DNA of 64,000 nt from contig WIUZ02000012.1 in the NCBI GenBank assembly GCA_015956445.1, positions 186,001 to 250,000 of the forward strand. The letters run 5' to 3'. The first letter of the stretch is position 1, and every line of letters starts with the position of its first letter. The notes beneath the pieces are model-generated. The model was not told the origin of the DNA. It was given only the letters and a program-made list of their open reading frames with translations, and ran no database searches. Shown here piece after piece: positions 36,365-47,540 of this stretch. The position numbers and the translations under genes were made by a program. Source of the stretch: Thelephora terrestris. Lineage: Eukaryota; Basidiomycota; Agaricomycetes; Thelephorales; Thelephoraceae.

Positions 36365-36545
36365 TACGGGGTTCAACGGAGCAAGAGTACGAGGTATTGT
36401 CGGAGCGAGAACGCGGGGTACTGACAGAGCGAGAATGCAGGGCGCTGATGGAATGAGAACACGAGGGACGGATGGAGTGATAATGCGATGTATCGACGGA
36501 GCAAGAACGCGACTGGTATTGACAGTGGGAATGCGAGACGAGAGG
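36365..36545. repeat. Degenerate ~29-bp tandem repeats upstream of cargo gene 1
   Basis: Units of the form GACGGAGCAAGAACGCGAGG recur about six times with drift (for example at 36378, 36402, 36430, 36493). They lie immediately 5' of the minus-strand cargo gene start, so they may act as promoter or transposase-binding sites. Confidence 0.55.
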
Positions 36546-36564
36546 TAGAGGCGAGTAGCTTGTC

Positions 36565-36725
36565 GAGGCTTAACCGTCAGGCCCTTTTTATCATTTTCGG
36601 GACTCGACTGTCGGCCCTACTAGGACTTCCGTCGGGCCCTGTTTCTCATCCTCGGGACTTGACTGTCGGCCCCGCTTCTCATTTTGGGACTCAACCGTTG
36701 CTTCTCATTCCCAGGACCTTGAGAA
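36565..36725. repeat. ~40-bp tandem repeats with GACTGTCGGCCC
   Basis: About four degenerate units containing GACTGTCGGCCC and TTCTCATTTTCGGGACT. They are adjacent to, but distinct in sequence from, the array at 36365-36545. Confidence 0.55.
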
Positions 36726-37009
36726 CTCCACTTCTTCAGTTCCAACGGAGAATCGCCAAGCTACTCCGCCTGTCATACGCCAATCGCACCGAGGAAGTGG
36801 TGGACCTCACTCAACCTCACACCCAAACAAGCAGCGGTGGGATTTTCTTTAAGGGCACCCTATCTTCTCCCTTTTGGTAGGGTTTCAACTTCGTGTTATC
36901 ACAGTCTTTTTGCACTAGAACCAAGTGTTAACAAGGTCTGGTCTCCTCCAGCTAGTTTAGGCACCCTCCAAGTTCTACTCTTGACTGAAGCCTGGGATTG
37001 TACGTATGG

Positions 37010-37235
37010 GTGCTTCTAGTCGCACGAACAGTCGGCGATGTACCCACGATGCGCTTCTAACTGCCCGAACGGTCGGATATTTACCCGCCGTAGAGCCCGC
37101 CCGTCCTCGCCAGCTGGGGTGCGCACTCTCACGGTCAGGGGGACACACCTTGCCGAGGCGTGAAACAGTTGTCGTATTGATGCTTTCTAGCCGTACGAAC
37201 GGTCAGGAACGTATCTAGCCGTGCAAACGGCCGGA
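37010..37235. repeat. Interspersed CCGTACGAACGGTCGG repeats
   Basis: About five copies of a (TAGC)CG(T/C)ACGAACGGTC(A/G)G word, itself partly palindromic (CCGTACGAACGG). They lie in the spacer between the two divergent cargo genes. Confidence 0.5.
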
Positions 37236-37600
37236 GATGCACTTGCCAGAGATATTTTAGCCGCAGTTGGAGGCTACGGTTGGTGGCTGATTTTAACGAC
37301 CATTCGTTGGAACAAGAACTGTGTTGTGAGCTGACTCTGCTGCTTGTACATGATAATTTGTAGCATACAGTCTTCATACAAACCATCCTCCCCTCACGAC
37401 GGCCGGAGGGAAAACACTTGCTCCGCTTACGCAGTCTTTCCGTCAGACGGTGCTTCACTGTCACACCTGTCAAGTTTTCAGGACAATTCCTCTCACGGCG
37501 CCCCATAAGTTGTATCCCTGTCTTTTCGCGCTTTTCCGCAGCATCTCTCTCCGCCACTTCGTAGTTCCCTCCAGCTTTCCCCCTGTCGCCACTCCACAAG

Positions 37601-38179
37601 ATGCCTCCGGTGTCCTCAACACCTACCGCAGATGCTCTCCTTCGCCAGCTTGACGCGACTTTGCAACTCATCGTGACGATGTCGCCTTCCCTCTCGGCCG
37701 TTGAGATTTCACAGGTACGCCAGAGTCTTGCACGAACCTACGACTCCATGAGAGTCCTTTTGGAAGGGAGGCTCCTTAACACAGGAGTGAGCTTCGTTTG
37801 TAAGTTTCACGCCTATTCCTTGACACTCTAGTCACCCTGTTTCGACACAGACAATGGGAACAACGGCACAAGGGGATCAACCTCGCGCGGTCTTGGGCGC
37901 GGCCACCATAACTCGGCCGGAGAAACGACACGTCGCCGTCGGCTTATTGGGGGCAGGTCTGCCGGTCGCGCCACGCAGAATCCACTATTCATCACTGTCG
38001 TTGATACCGATGATGAAAACTCCTCTGGTGGCGGTGAGTCTCTCTCACTCTTGTCCCTTGTATACATCCCTCAACACAGAACCCAGGACGGATTGTGGTT
38101 GATATTGAGGACAGCTCCACGGGTATTTAGCTTACCTGTTTGGATACACCCGTTCTTAATTGTGGATTTAGAAGAATGA
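37601..38179 (+). CDS. KDZ cargo protein 2, small basic protein with SUMO-interaction-like motifs
   Basis: Three exons and about 140 residues. Exon 1 gives MPPVSSTPTADALLRQLDAT and LSAVEISQVRQSLARTYDSM, which is helical. An intron from GTGAGC to CTCTAG leads to SPCFDTDNGNNGTRGSTSRG, a Gly/Arg/Ser-rich stretch with ETTRRRRLIGGRSAGR. Then comes LFITVVDTDDENSSGG. A last intron precedes NPGRIVVDIEDSSTEE and the stop at 38177-38179. ITVVDTDDE and IVVDIEDSS are hydrophobic cores followed by acidic/serine runs, the classic SUMO-interaction pattern. I do not recognise the family. The splice choices keep one frame open throughout, which supports it as a real gene. Confidence 0.5.
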
Positions 38180-39283
38180 CCAACCGCTGGGTAAACTACT
38201 CCATTTTACGTCGAGTATGTACGCGTTCTTGTCTCTTGAGTCTCTGTTGACGACGGCACGCAGTTTTTGTGCTCGCATGCGGGAGTTTCACTTGTGTGAG
38301 ACCCCGCCCAACTTGTTTCGCCTCTTGCTACATATGTCTTCTTTGTGCTGTAGTAGGAACAAGAGCTATACCCCACCTTCAATCGACAATGTTTCTCGCC
38401 ATTCAGATATCCCCGCCTGTGGGGTGACTCGTGTTAGAGGCGCTATCCAATACTTTGTGAAGGTCTGACAGATTCTATATTGGTTTCGTTAACATGTTGT
38501 CCAAGAAAGCTCCCACTTGGTGCAACATATGCCTTGACTAACTAAGTAGAGTGATTTCATGCATATGTTGAAGTAGGTGACATATCATAGCTTGCAGCTG
38601 CAGATGTATGGAATGTCGAATTTTACCACGAGCGGGCAAATGTGTGAGAATCTGACTACTTCAACGAGGTCTTGCAGGCACGCGCGGCAGAGTCACTCGC
38701 AAGATCGGAGGAACGCTCGATTCGATTGAAGGATCGAATGAGTGCCCTGCGTGGGCCGAATGATACCTTGTGTACACGTCCTCACGGTTCAAGTAGGTGA
38801 TGAACCCTAGTTCGCGTGGAATCTTGAATTTGCGCACGAATGTGCAACGGAGTGAGGACTCAGTTCTCACAACGAGGTCTTGCAGGTGCTGGTGGTATCG
38901 GTTGCACCATTGGGGTAACTCTTGATCCAAAGACGGGAGTCAGAAGAGCGAGTACCCAAGGCAAAGGGCCTCCTTCCCGTCCCTCACACCACATGGCGAC
39001 AACGAGGAGGTTGTATGCATTCTGGGCCTGAATCAGCTTTTCACCTTCTGTCGACATACGTGCAAGAATCTCGGGTGATCCAAAGACAAGACTTTAGTGA
39101 GATATAACAGAGCACACAGAAATGTCTGTGAATGTCTTGCGAATGATGCTTCATTACGATAACACAATCCGCGTTGAACCGAAATCAGGGGAACACTCAT
39201 CGATGGGAAAATAGTCGGGCAAAATGAAGGGCTACAATGTCATATTGGAACAAATGTGTATACCAGGTGTGGTGTAAAGGGCC
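38180..39283. other. KDZ internal spacer with weak ORFs
   Basis: Mostly noncoding. On the minus strand short open stretches (ILARMSTEGEKLIQAQNAYN near 39060; RKFKIPRELGFITYLNRED near 38800) look coding-like but do not join convincingly. The word CAACGAGGTCTTGCAGG occurs twice (near 38660 and 38870). Possibly a decayed gene. Confidence 0.3.
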
Positions 39284-42200
39284 CTAGTAAAAGTCGAAGT
39301 CAAGATCGTCGTCGGAGTCATCGAAGCCGTCAAAGTCATAGTCGTCATCATCCCTGTCCAAACCTAGGTGATTAGAGGATTTTCCATCCTCCAGATCAAC
39401 AATTGCACCCTCGCCGTCATCCTCAGAGTATTCCTCCAACAGGATTGTGCTGTCATCCGTGGTGGTATTAAGCGGGTCCTGAAGCTGGGCAACTGGGGTA
39501 GTGTCAACTCGAGTCCATCCCCTATCTACCGCATCGATAACCCTGGCCTTGGCTATCCCCCGAGCGCGTGGGTCCAATTCGACGGTGTCGGGGAGTTTTT
39601 CATGTGTCCACGTGTAGTTGGTGATCCAAGAATGTTCAAGACGGTAGGAGACAAGAGTTGGGTACCACAACTTCGAAAATGAAACCGCCAGGTTGCGAAG
39701 GATCGTTGCCTGCTTTCGAGCATACGCCCGGAGTCCTGATTGAACGCCATGGGGTGCCGTCGTCAACCGCGCATCCTGTTTCGCCAGCCAGTCTTCTGAT
39801 TTCCACCCCAGAAATGCCACCACTCGACGCATCTCCTCCTGTAGAAGTTCAACTTCCTCAACCCACCTTTCCATCCTTGCCTGTGAGGTGGCCCACTGAA
39901 CCCGCATCACGTCATTCACTTCCTCGTCCGAAGCAACCTCTCCACCACAAACAGCATTGCTGGCATCACAGGCTTGAGGGTTTGCCAGCCATATCCAAGA
40001 GAAGGTATAGGATCCATCTCCGGGGCCTCGCTCGTGGTCCTCCTTCCCTGGCCCGCGATTGTCTTCATCCTTCAGCTCGAGGTAGGTCGATTGCCATTTA
40101 CCGGTTGGGTCCAACTGGACGAGGGCGTTGTAAGCAGCCCGATAACGCTGCGCAAACTTGTAGATGCGCTCCTCAATGCTGCTGATGATAGTACGAGACT
40201 TCGTATTAGCGCGTTGCCCTTGGCCAGCGATCTGTGTTTGATGGTTCATAAGGAGAGTGTGCCTGACTCGACGAGCACGACGGAGTTCGATCAATGAGTC
40301 TTGAAGTTGAGCGAGACGCAGTTGTTGCTCATATTCAGTGACTCGATGGAGGCAGATTGTGTCGCGTCGTGTAGACTCCACCTTTGATGGGAGAGTGAGA
40401 GGGATGTTCTCTGCCATCTCCGAGTCTTTCGCATCGTCCTCGTCGGCGTCGTGGTCGTGGGCCGGAAGGAAGACCATCGCAGCACCGGGCATGTAGATTA
40501 GCTGTGCTTGCTGCCATCTTCGAATCTGACGCATGAGAATGTTCCGTTTTTCCTGAGTGGAAGCCTTCTGTGTATCCGACTTGGTCGACATCTTCTGGAC
40601 AACGAATGCAAGTTGTCGCCTATGATCGCAAGAAATCAGTAGTCGGTAAGAGACGTGGTGGGAGATATTCACTGCTGTTCTTCAATCTCCAAGCCGCTGC
40701 GAATGAAAACCGATGCAGGAACCTCGTGAAGGGTATGACCGCGCTGGGCATCTTGTGTATCGGCTTCAGCCAACCTTCGGCGGACTTCAGCCATGTTACC
40801 AGCTGAAAGCGAGTTAGTACGCAGCAGAAATAAAGGAAACCAACAAATGATACCCTTTTCCGTGTGAATGTATGGGTTTGGTGCAGTTTTGTCCCGCTCC
40901 CAACAAGAGATCATCTCAGCCCATTTTAGAAGGACGTCCTTGGGAAACGAGGAATTGAACTTCTCGTTGATAGCAGCATGCTTTTCCTTCATGGAAAGGG
41001 CCTTGAGCAAGTTTCGAAGGAGTAGTTCACCTGTGGTCTGCACGTCAGCAAACCGAAGGGGAAATCAAATTAGACGCACCCATTCCCAACACTTTCTTCC
41101 AATTCCACCAATTCCAGCTGTCGTCTAGGGCAAGATGTCGAGCACCAGGGCCCATCTCCCGAGTGGACAGGGCCACAAGGTTGATGTGCGCCCATTCTTG
41201 CTCAATAGTTTCACCATGCGTCCTTCCCACCCCTTTTGTGAAGTTGAACGAGTAATTGGTTTGACAGGAAAAACCGTGGCCAGGAAGATGAAACTTCGGG
41301 ATCAGGTAGGAGAACTGGAACCTGCTGACATCAAGGTCTGGGTGGTTCTGGGCAAAACGCCCGAGATGGTGGATTGACCATTTGCAAGCGATGTCATAGG
41401 AAATCACAACGTCGCAAACAGCAACGTCTTTCAGGACAGACGCAATGATGTAGTCCGTGTTGATATATCTGGGGGGTCCTCAGAACCTCGGCATTGGGGG
41501 GCACACACACACGTACCGCTCTCCTCGTTGTAAGTCACCCACACCGTTTTTCATCATGAGTGAGTGTCGCGCACATACACAAGCGACGACACCCGATGCA
41601 ATATAGTCTTTTGTTGACTTTTTGTTTGCTTGATTGACTGCGTGGAAGGCGGAATCGCAGCCAGATACCTTGGGCGGAGATGAGCACCGGGAACTGATGC
41701 GAGAGAAGCCATTTACCTCGATACTATTGGTGATCTGGGACACGTGCTCGATGTACTTCTTATTTTCCACGAAGTAGGCCCATCCAGAGCCGATCTCTGG
41801 GTCATGTATCTTGCGGTCTTTGAGCTTTAGGCGGAAATTCGCATCAACAGCGAGGAATAGCGAATACAACCACCTGTTAGAGGGTGTCAGCACATACGAG
41901 GCGTAAAACCGAGTCAAAGAATACAGTACCGTTTGTCACTTGGGGCTTGCTTCCAGTTGGCGGGTAGGTTTCTGCCAGGTTGTGGGCACGCCGGGCACTC
42001 CAGCGCGAATTCCCCATCGCGGACAGAGACGAGACCCATGGGGCTATGAGCACCACCACCGCGTTTGATCTGCTTCAAATGACGCCACTGACGGACGCAT
42101 CTCGAGATCTCGTGATACCGGTGCTAAAGGAAGCACGTGTCAGATAAGAATCACCGGTCATTGCAGAAGACAGTACAATTCCTTTCTTCTGACCACAATT

Positions 42201-43172
42201 GTTGGTTTTCTGCAGGATGGATGAGTAGAAGTCGTAAAGGTTGAGTTTGCCTTGAAGGGTCAGCTTGTGGTAGGTGTCAAGGAGGTCGAAGGTGAACGCG
42301 GTTTTTGGTCGATCAAACGATGCAGGGTACCAGCCGATCCGTAAAAGTTGACGGTAGTTTTCGACCCAGTCCGGAGCCTCTTCACACGCACAGAATTCTA
42401 CACTAATACGATGGGCGCCATTGAGGTCAGTAATGAGTATTTCGTGGGAGTCCTCGGCAGACGGGCAAGGGGTATGGTGGTGGCCAATATAGAAACATAG
42501 GCCCAGTTCCAGGAGGCTCGTGCGTTGAAAAAAGCCATCTCGCCAAGCCTTTGAAGCGGTTAGCGTAGGGTCACAGAGAAAAACGTGTGGACGTACCTCA
42601 ATGCGATGCAACGGCAAGTGCTCGTGGCGTTGGACGATGCATGGCGAACAATAGAGGGTGACTTGAACACAATCAAGACACTTGAAGGTGGCGGTGTCCT
42701 CGAGACATTGTGCGCAGACCGGTAGTTCATCGTGGTCTCGAAGGCCGTCTCGGAAGACAAGTTCGTCTAATATTGTTGTACGGAGGGCAGTCCAGGCCCC
42801 CATTTTTGTCTGGGGATGGTGTTGGGAACGCTCAGGAATCAGAGGAACATTGGGACTCACACTGTCATTTCTACGTTTTGGTTTGGAACGTGCTCGAACA
42901 GCAGGCTGCACGTACGTGGCATCCGTCACCCCTTCAAACTGTTCGGCCTCTTCAAACTGCACAACTCGTTCTGCTGAAGGTGGTTGATGGGATGGAAGTG
43001 GCGTGCTGGACTTTCGAACTGCGGTGGGCTCTTCGGTGTTCATGTGGAAAATGTGCATAACTTCCGTTGGTTTAGGAGTGAAGTCGAGAACTTCATTTCT
43101 TGACGAAAACCCATTCTTCGCCCGCTTCCGTCGTCTGGTGAGCCCGTTGTTGCTGGTGACCCGTTTTGACAT
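39284..43172 (-). CDS. KDZ transposase with CxC2 cysteine cluster
   Basis: DDE-class transposase of the Kyakuja-Dileera-Zisupton group. The start MSKRVTSNNGLTRRRKRAKN is basic. The CxC2 cluster reads CAQCLEDTATFKCLDC then LYCSPCIVQRHEHLPLHRIE. Then FFQRTSLLELGLCFYIGHHH, LLRIGWYPASFDRPKTAFTF and TYHKLTLQGKLNLYDFYSSI precede the catalytic half: SGCDSAFHAVNQANKKST, YIASGVVACVCARHSLMM, SYDIACKWSIHHLGRF, YLIPKFHLPGHGFSCQTNYS, GVGRTHGETIEQEWAHINLV and STREMGPGARHLALDDSWN. The C-terminal ~460 residues are coiled coil and helical and end in an acidic Asp-rich tail. All blocks are joined by ordinary short introns and no disabling change was noticed. An upstream ATG (43247) is less likely. Confidence 0.9.
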
Positions 43173-44221
43173 GGAGGGAAGATACAAGTGCGCTTTCAAC
43201 ACCGCAGGCGGGAGAAGTCGCGTTCTGGGGAAATGCTTAGCGCCCAAGCGGCGCTCTGGAGGGCGAGTCTCAAATCCAATGTTCGTACGGTGGGTGGGAC
43301 TCTAATCAAAGATTACCACAGGAGGTGGGGTTACACTCAAAATTAAGAGTAAGCGGCAATCTGAGCGACCACACGAAAGGTGAGACATGAGGACGCCAAC
43401 AAAAACAGAGCACTTTGTTGCTACTTTAATCTTGAGCGTTCCAGACTACAAACCAAAGTAAGAGAAGTGGGAGGTATGGTAGAGGCAACTGAAACGAGAG
43501 CGAGCAGAAAGAAAAAAGCTGAAGGTAAGAAAATGACGGTGGCCGATTTATCTGCACGAGTAAGCGGGTGTGTGAGTGGCGCTCGGCTCAGTCATAACAG
43601 AAGGACCTCACGCTGTGCTCTCGTAGTTTCGAGATTGACCATTTCCGCTCCGCCGAGTGGCGATCCGGCGTTCCTCCACACGAAAATCCGTCGCATTTCA
43701 ATCTTGTTGACGATAAGTTAGAGGGGGTGGTGAGGATTGGAATAGCTGCATGTTGAATAAGACATGTTGGAGATGAGAGGCGAACACGAGCTGGGTGGTG
43801 AGTCTTGAAGCATGGATGGCCGTGGAACGTGGGGAGAGAGGGCAACAGGCCCGACCACAGACATGAACAATGTGGGCGACGTGCACACAGTTGGGCCGAA
43901 AAACAGCGATAGTCGGAGAGCTGTGGTTGAATGCAGTCTGAGATTTCCGACCGCAAGGAATCTGAAGTGTGGGGGGCCTCGAAAAGGTGTGTGACGTGTC
44001 TGGGCATGAAAACGAGCGATGTGGGCGACGGGTGAAAGATTTGGTTGCACGATGACAGTAATTTGAGAGGCGGGGTTGAGTGCAGTCCGAAAGTACCAGT
44101 TGCGAAGGGTTTTGAAGGGTGAGTTGTTGCAGAAACGAGGAGGGTGAGGGTGACGTGTCGATCATGAAAGTGAAAATGATGAATGACTGGTAAGAAATTG
44201 AGCGCCAATGGAGGGGGGTGA
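43173..44221. other. KDZ right subterminal region
   Basis: Upstream of the transposase. From about 43980 to 44221 it holds a diverged second copy of the inner inverted-repeat unit (CGACACGTCACCCTCACCC, CAACCAAATCTTTCACCC on the minus strand), not matched at the left end. No gene is supported. Confidence 0.5.
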
Positions 44222-45207
44222 TTCTTGGAGTGTGGATGGCTGTGAATGGCCACGGAACAGAGGAGGGAGGGGGTAGCGAGTCCGATCACGAAAGCGAGTG
44301 ATGGGTGAAAGATTTGGTTGCAAAATGACGATAGTCAGAGAGTCGCGGTTGAGAGCAGCCTGAGAGAACCGGTTGCGAAGGGTTTTGAAGGGCGGGTGGT
44401 CGCAGAAACGAGGAGGGCGAGGGTGACGTGTCGATCACGAAGGTAGAAATTATGGATGACAAGAGAGAAATCGGGCGGTGGAATGGCAATATTCCGAGGG
44501 CAGGAAGAGGGCGAAATACAGGGGTGCGAATCACAGACAATTTTGCAATGCGGATCGCCGCAGGGGATGGGGTGGGTCTGATCACGAAAATCGAAATTTT
44601 CGGTCAACAGTCAACGATCTGTGCCGATAAACAAAACAGGAGAAAAGAGGAAGAGGTAAAGATCCTCACAATGTCCAAGATGCGCAGGAAGGAGGGGCGG
44701 ATGGCGAGGAAAAGTGGCGAAACAGTCGGGCGGGAGGCGGGAGGGAGGGCGCCTTGATCAAATCCGGAAAAGAGAGTTCCCACGGATTCAACGCCGGATT
44801 AATGATTGTTCGCAATTAAGCGGCGGATGGGAACGACGGAAGCATAAGTGGGGGACAGCGGGAGAGACCTGTCAGCGGGTTTCGACGAGAAGAGGCTGCC
44901 ACCAAGCGAGGGAAGCCCGCTGTGATCGATTCAACAGCTATTTCCCACGGGTGCTACACCCGCCCGAAATTCGTGGCGCGCCCCCGCCCCCCGCCATCAT
45001 AGATGCATACCATATGGGGAAATGTAAGAACACACCAGCCCGCCCTCGACGAGTGACTCAAACTCCCTGGAAGAACCCCTGGTTGCCTCCAAGGACCTAC
45101 CCACAGGTTTTGTGCCAGAAATTGTTGACGTGAACTTCCCACCATTTATCTGTCAGATTTTGTCACCCTTGTCATATATTTTACATGAACGGTTGTAACC
45201 ACAGCTG
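44222..45207 (-). repeat. KDZ right terminal inverted repeat
   Basis: Inverse of 32305-33290, with the same ORF-like stretches on the opposite strand (for example the reading from 44428). Few differences were noted. Inner boundary approximate. Confidence 0.88.
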
Positions 45208-45214
45208 ATCGGTG

Positions 45215-45470
45215 TAGGGAGGCATAGCAGCGTTCTTGATCGTAACGGCGTTGAGAGGCTCCAAGGAATGAACCAGACGTAATGACTTCCCATCCTTCTT
45301 GTAGACACAGAACCATCTACTGTTGTAGGAGGAGGACGAGGGTTCGTAGACACCGGACTGCCACTTGTTCTCGATGATCTGAGTGACCTCAGAGAGGATC
45401 CCGCGAGGGATGGGGCCTTGTCTGAGTACCCAGGGCGTGTGCGCGATGTGCGGGATCTCGATGGGGGCGA
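45215..45470 (-). mobile_element. Gypsy pol: N-terminal reverse transcriptase segment
   Basis: Contains HTPWVLRQGPIPRGILSEVT, GVYEPSSSSYNSRWFCVYKK and LRLVHSLEPLNAVTIKNAAM, the RT fingers. It is isolated between the KDZ element and the 2.9-kb unit. Confidence 0.85.
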
Positions 45471-45726
45471 AGTACTGTCAGCGTGCTGAATTTTATTCCC
45501 TTTTTGAACCATTTCTTACACCCAACTTGCGCCCACTTTCCTTACCCATACCCCTTTCTTATCTTATCACTTCCTTTATCACGACTCACACGTCATCAAG
45601 GAACATAGACCAGGACACTGATGATATTACACAAGGCGCGCGGCGAAGACATGAGACTACCAAACCGACGGAGTTGAATCCGCCCAGACTCTATGAACGA
45701 GGACTAAGGCGTACGAACCCTGGTCG

Positions 45727-47540
45727 TCAAGACCTAGTCTGCCAGTACTCCTCAGCACTGGCAACCTCCTCCTCCGTCCCCTCCGAGGCATTCTCGTCGA
45801 CTTCCTCGTCGACCATCTCGACGACCCGAGCTTCCTCCAGACGATGAGCGACGGCCAACTGAACCTCGGCGCGAAGGCGGTTCCTCGCTGAATCGACCAT
45901 AGTCTGATCCAGAGTCCTCTGGACTGACCAACCCTCCACCCTCTCGGTCAGTTGAGCCACCAGGCGAACGGCTTCCGCTGCACGCTGGACCGACAAGAGC
46001 GTAAGGTCGGTTAAGCCGTTCACGTCGACGGACTCCACCGGAATCAGCTCGCCGCGATCCACGCGACACTGTAGCATCGTCGCATCGGAATAGGACGGTG
46101 GACTCAATGTCTCCACCCTGGCGGACAACGTTGGGATTACTGGGACGCATGCGGTGCGCTGGACGAAGTGCCCCGCGATAAGGAACCCAACGACGAGCAC
46201 GGATAGAACGTTGCCCACGCACCGGCGAGATCGACGGAGGCGGAATCGGAACAGCCACTTCGTTCTCCCCCGCGTACTCCAACTCGGGAGAACTGCTAAC
46301 CGGATTCACGGCCGTCTCTTCAGACGTCTCGCGGACGACCTCCTCCCCGCCATCAGTATGCGCAGGTGTGCGGTACGACCCATCGGAAGCTAAGAAGGGA
46401 TGTCAGTGGACAAGCCAAATATGTCAACCGACATCCCACCTATGGGAGAAGCCATCCGATCCGGTATCGACTCGTCCTCGGACTCGTCGCGGACTGCAGC
46501 CACCGAACGAGTGCGGCAGTGACACAACCGCTCGCTCATCGATTCGACTCGAGCGCCCAACAATGGCAAAGCATCGTCCAACGTATCGACCTAGGAGTGG
46601 CATGAGCTCTCTTGGACAAAGACCAGGAGAAGTCGCACCAACCTTGGTGTCGAGCTCATTCAGAGCCCTTCTATGACGGTTGAGCCGTCGGTCGACCTCG
46701 ATCAGGTCTCGTTGAATGGTGTCATCCCGCTCCTTCAAAGACTCGACCAATCGATTGTGTTCTTCACGCATCGCCAGCATCTCGCTCTCAAACGTGACAC
46801 GAAGCGTATCGTTCATCAGGAGCAGCGTCTTCTTCATGTCCAACGCTTCCGAGTACATCCTACGGGCATCATCTTTCGCTTCCTTCACCTCACGCTTCAG
46901 CCGCTCATTCTACAAGTCTGTCAGTGTTATCCCACAAGCGGGATGCACAGACCGACTCACCGCTTTCTGTTCGGTCCTCAAAAGGAACCAGAGACGGTGA
47001 CCAACGGCTGCCGTGTAGTGTTGCGAACGAGTCGCCCCCGGCCACCTTCCTTCGCCGTTTCCCAGATCGTAGATTCCCATCTTCAGAAGGCCCCACAACA
47101 ATGACGCCACCGGAGTCTCCCATGGCATACGTAACTCGGTGTCAAACGTGACCCCGCGCATGGACTCCTGTAGCTTGTGGTCAATCAAGTTGTGATACCA
47201 CAACTCGTCATCTATGGTCAAATAGTGGGGAGGCCTGGCGATCGTTGCCTCCAGTTGTCGAGCATCCACCTTGTCGGCAACCGCGAAGATCTACGATGCG
47301 ATGTCAGTTGTTGCCAGCAAACAGCGACACGTGACGTCGCACCTCGCGATAACTGGGGTACGCCACGTTGGCGTTGGGGAGGAAGTAACTCTTGTTCTGT
47401 ACGGAGCGCGGATCCGCAGACTCGATGGTAGCAGTGCTATTCTCAGCACGGAAGACACGATCGGAGATCATGGGCATGATGAACGAGTAGTTGGTTGGTG
47501 GGATTGTTGATTTGGGAAGAAGGGAGTTTGATGGATCCAA
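45727..47540 (-). CDS. Novel coiled-coil PPSY-family protein in the 2.9-kb unit
   Basis: Start MDPSNSLLPKSTIPPTNYSF at 47540 (MPMISDRVF at 47477 is the alternative). After an intron come LEATIARPPHYLTIDDELWY, MRGVTFDTELRMPW, LLWGLLKMGIYDLGNGEG, ATRSQHYTAAVGHRLWFLLR and, across an intron, a long coiled coil: NERLKREVKEAKDDARRMYS, EEHNRLVESLKERDDTIQRD. A C-x-C segment follows (MSERLCHCRTRSVAAV), then an acidic/Pro linker, and the C-terminus LSPPSYSDATMLQCRVDRGE with LIPVESVDVNGL and LRAEVQLAVAHRLEEARVVE before the stop at 45727. It is homologous in layout to 27032-28342 and in its first half to 57293-58235. Function unknown. Confidence 0.6.

Larger units (their letters stand above)
32305..45207 (-). 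mobile_element. KDZ (Kyakuja-Dileera-Zisupton) DNA transposon with cargo
   Basis: 12.9-kb DNA transposon inserted in the Gypsy reverse transcriptase, flanked by a 7-bp duplication ATCGGTG (32298-32304, 45208-45214). The outer ends read CATTAGTGGTTACAA and, inverted, CAGCTGTGGTTACAA. Inverted repeats extend about 0.98 kb and are about 99% alike over most of their length. Inside are the transposase gene (39284-43172, -), a large cargo gene (34141-36360, -), a small cargo gene (37601-38179, +) and three short tandem-repeat arrays. The transposase reads through all recognised blocks and the ends are present, so the copy looks potentially complete. Confidence 0.9.
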
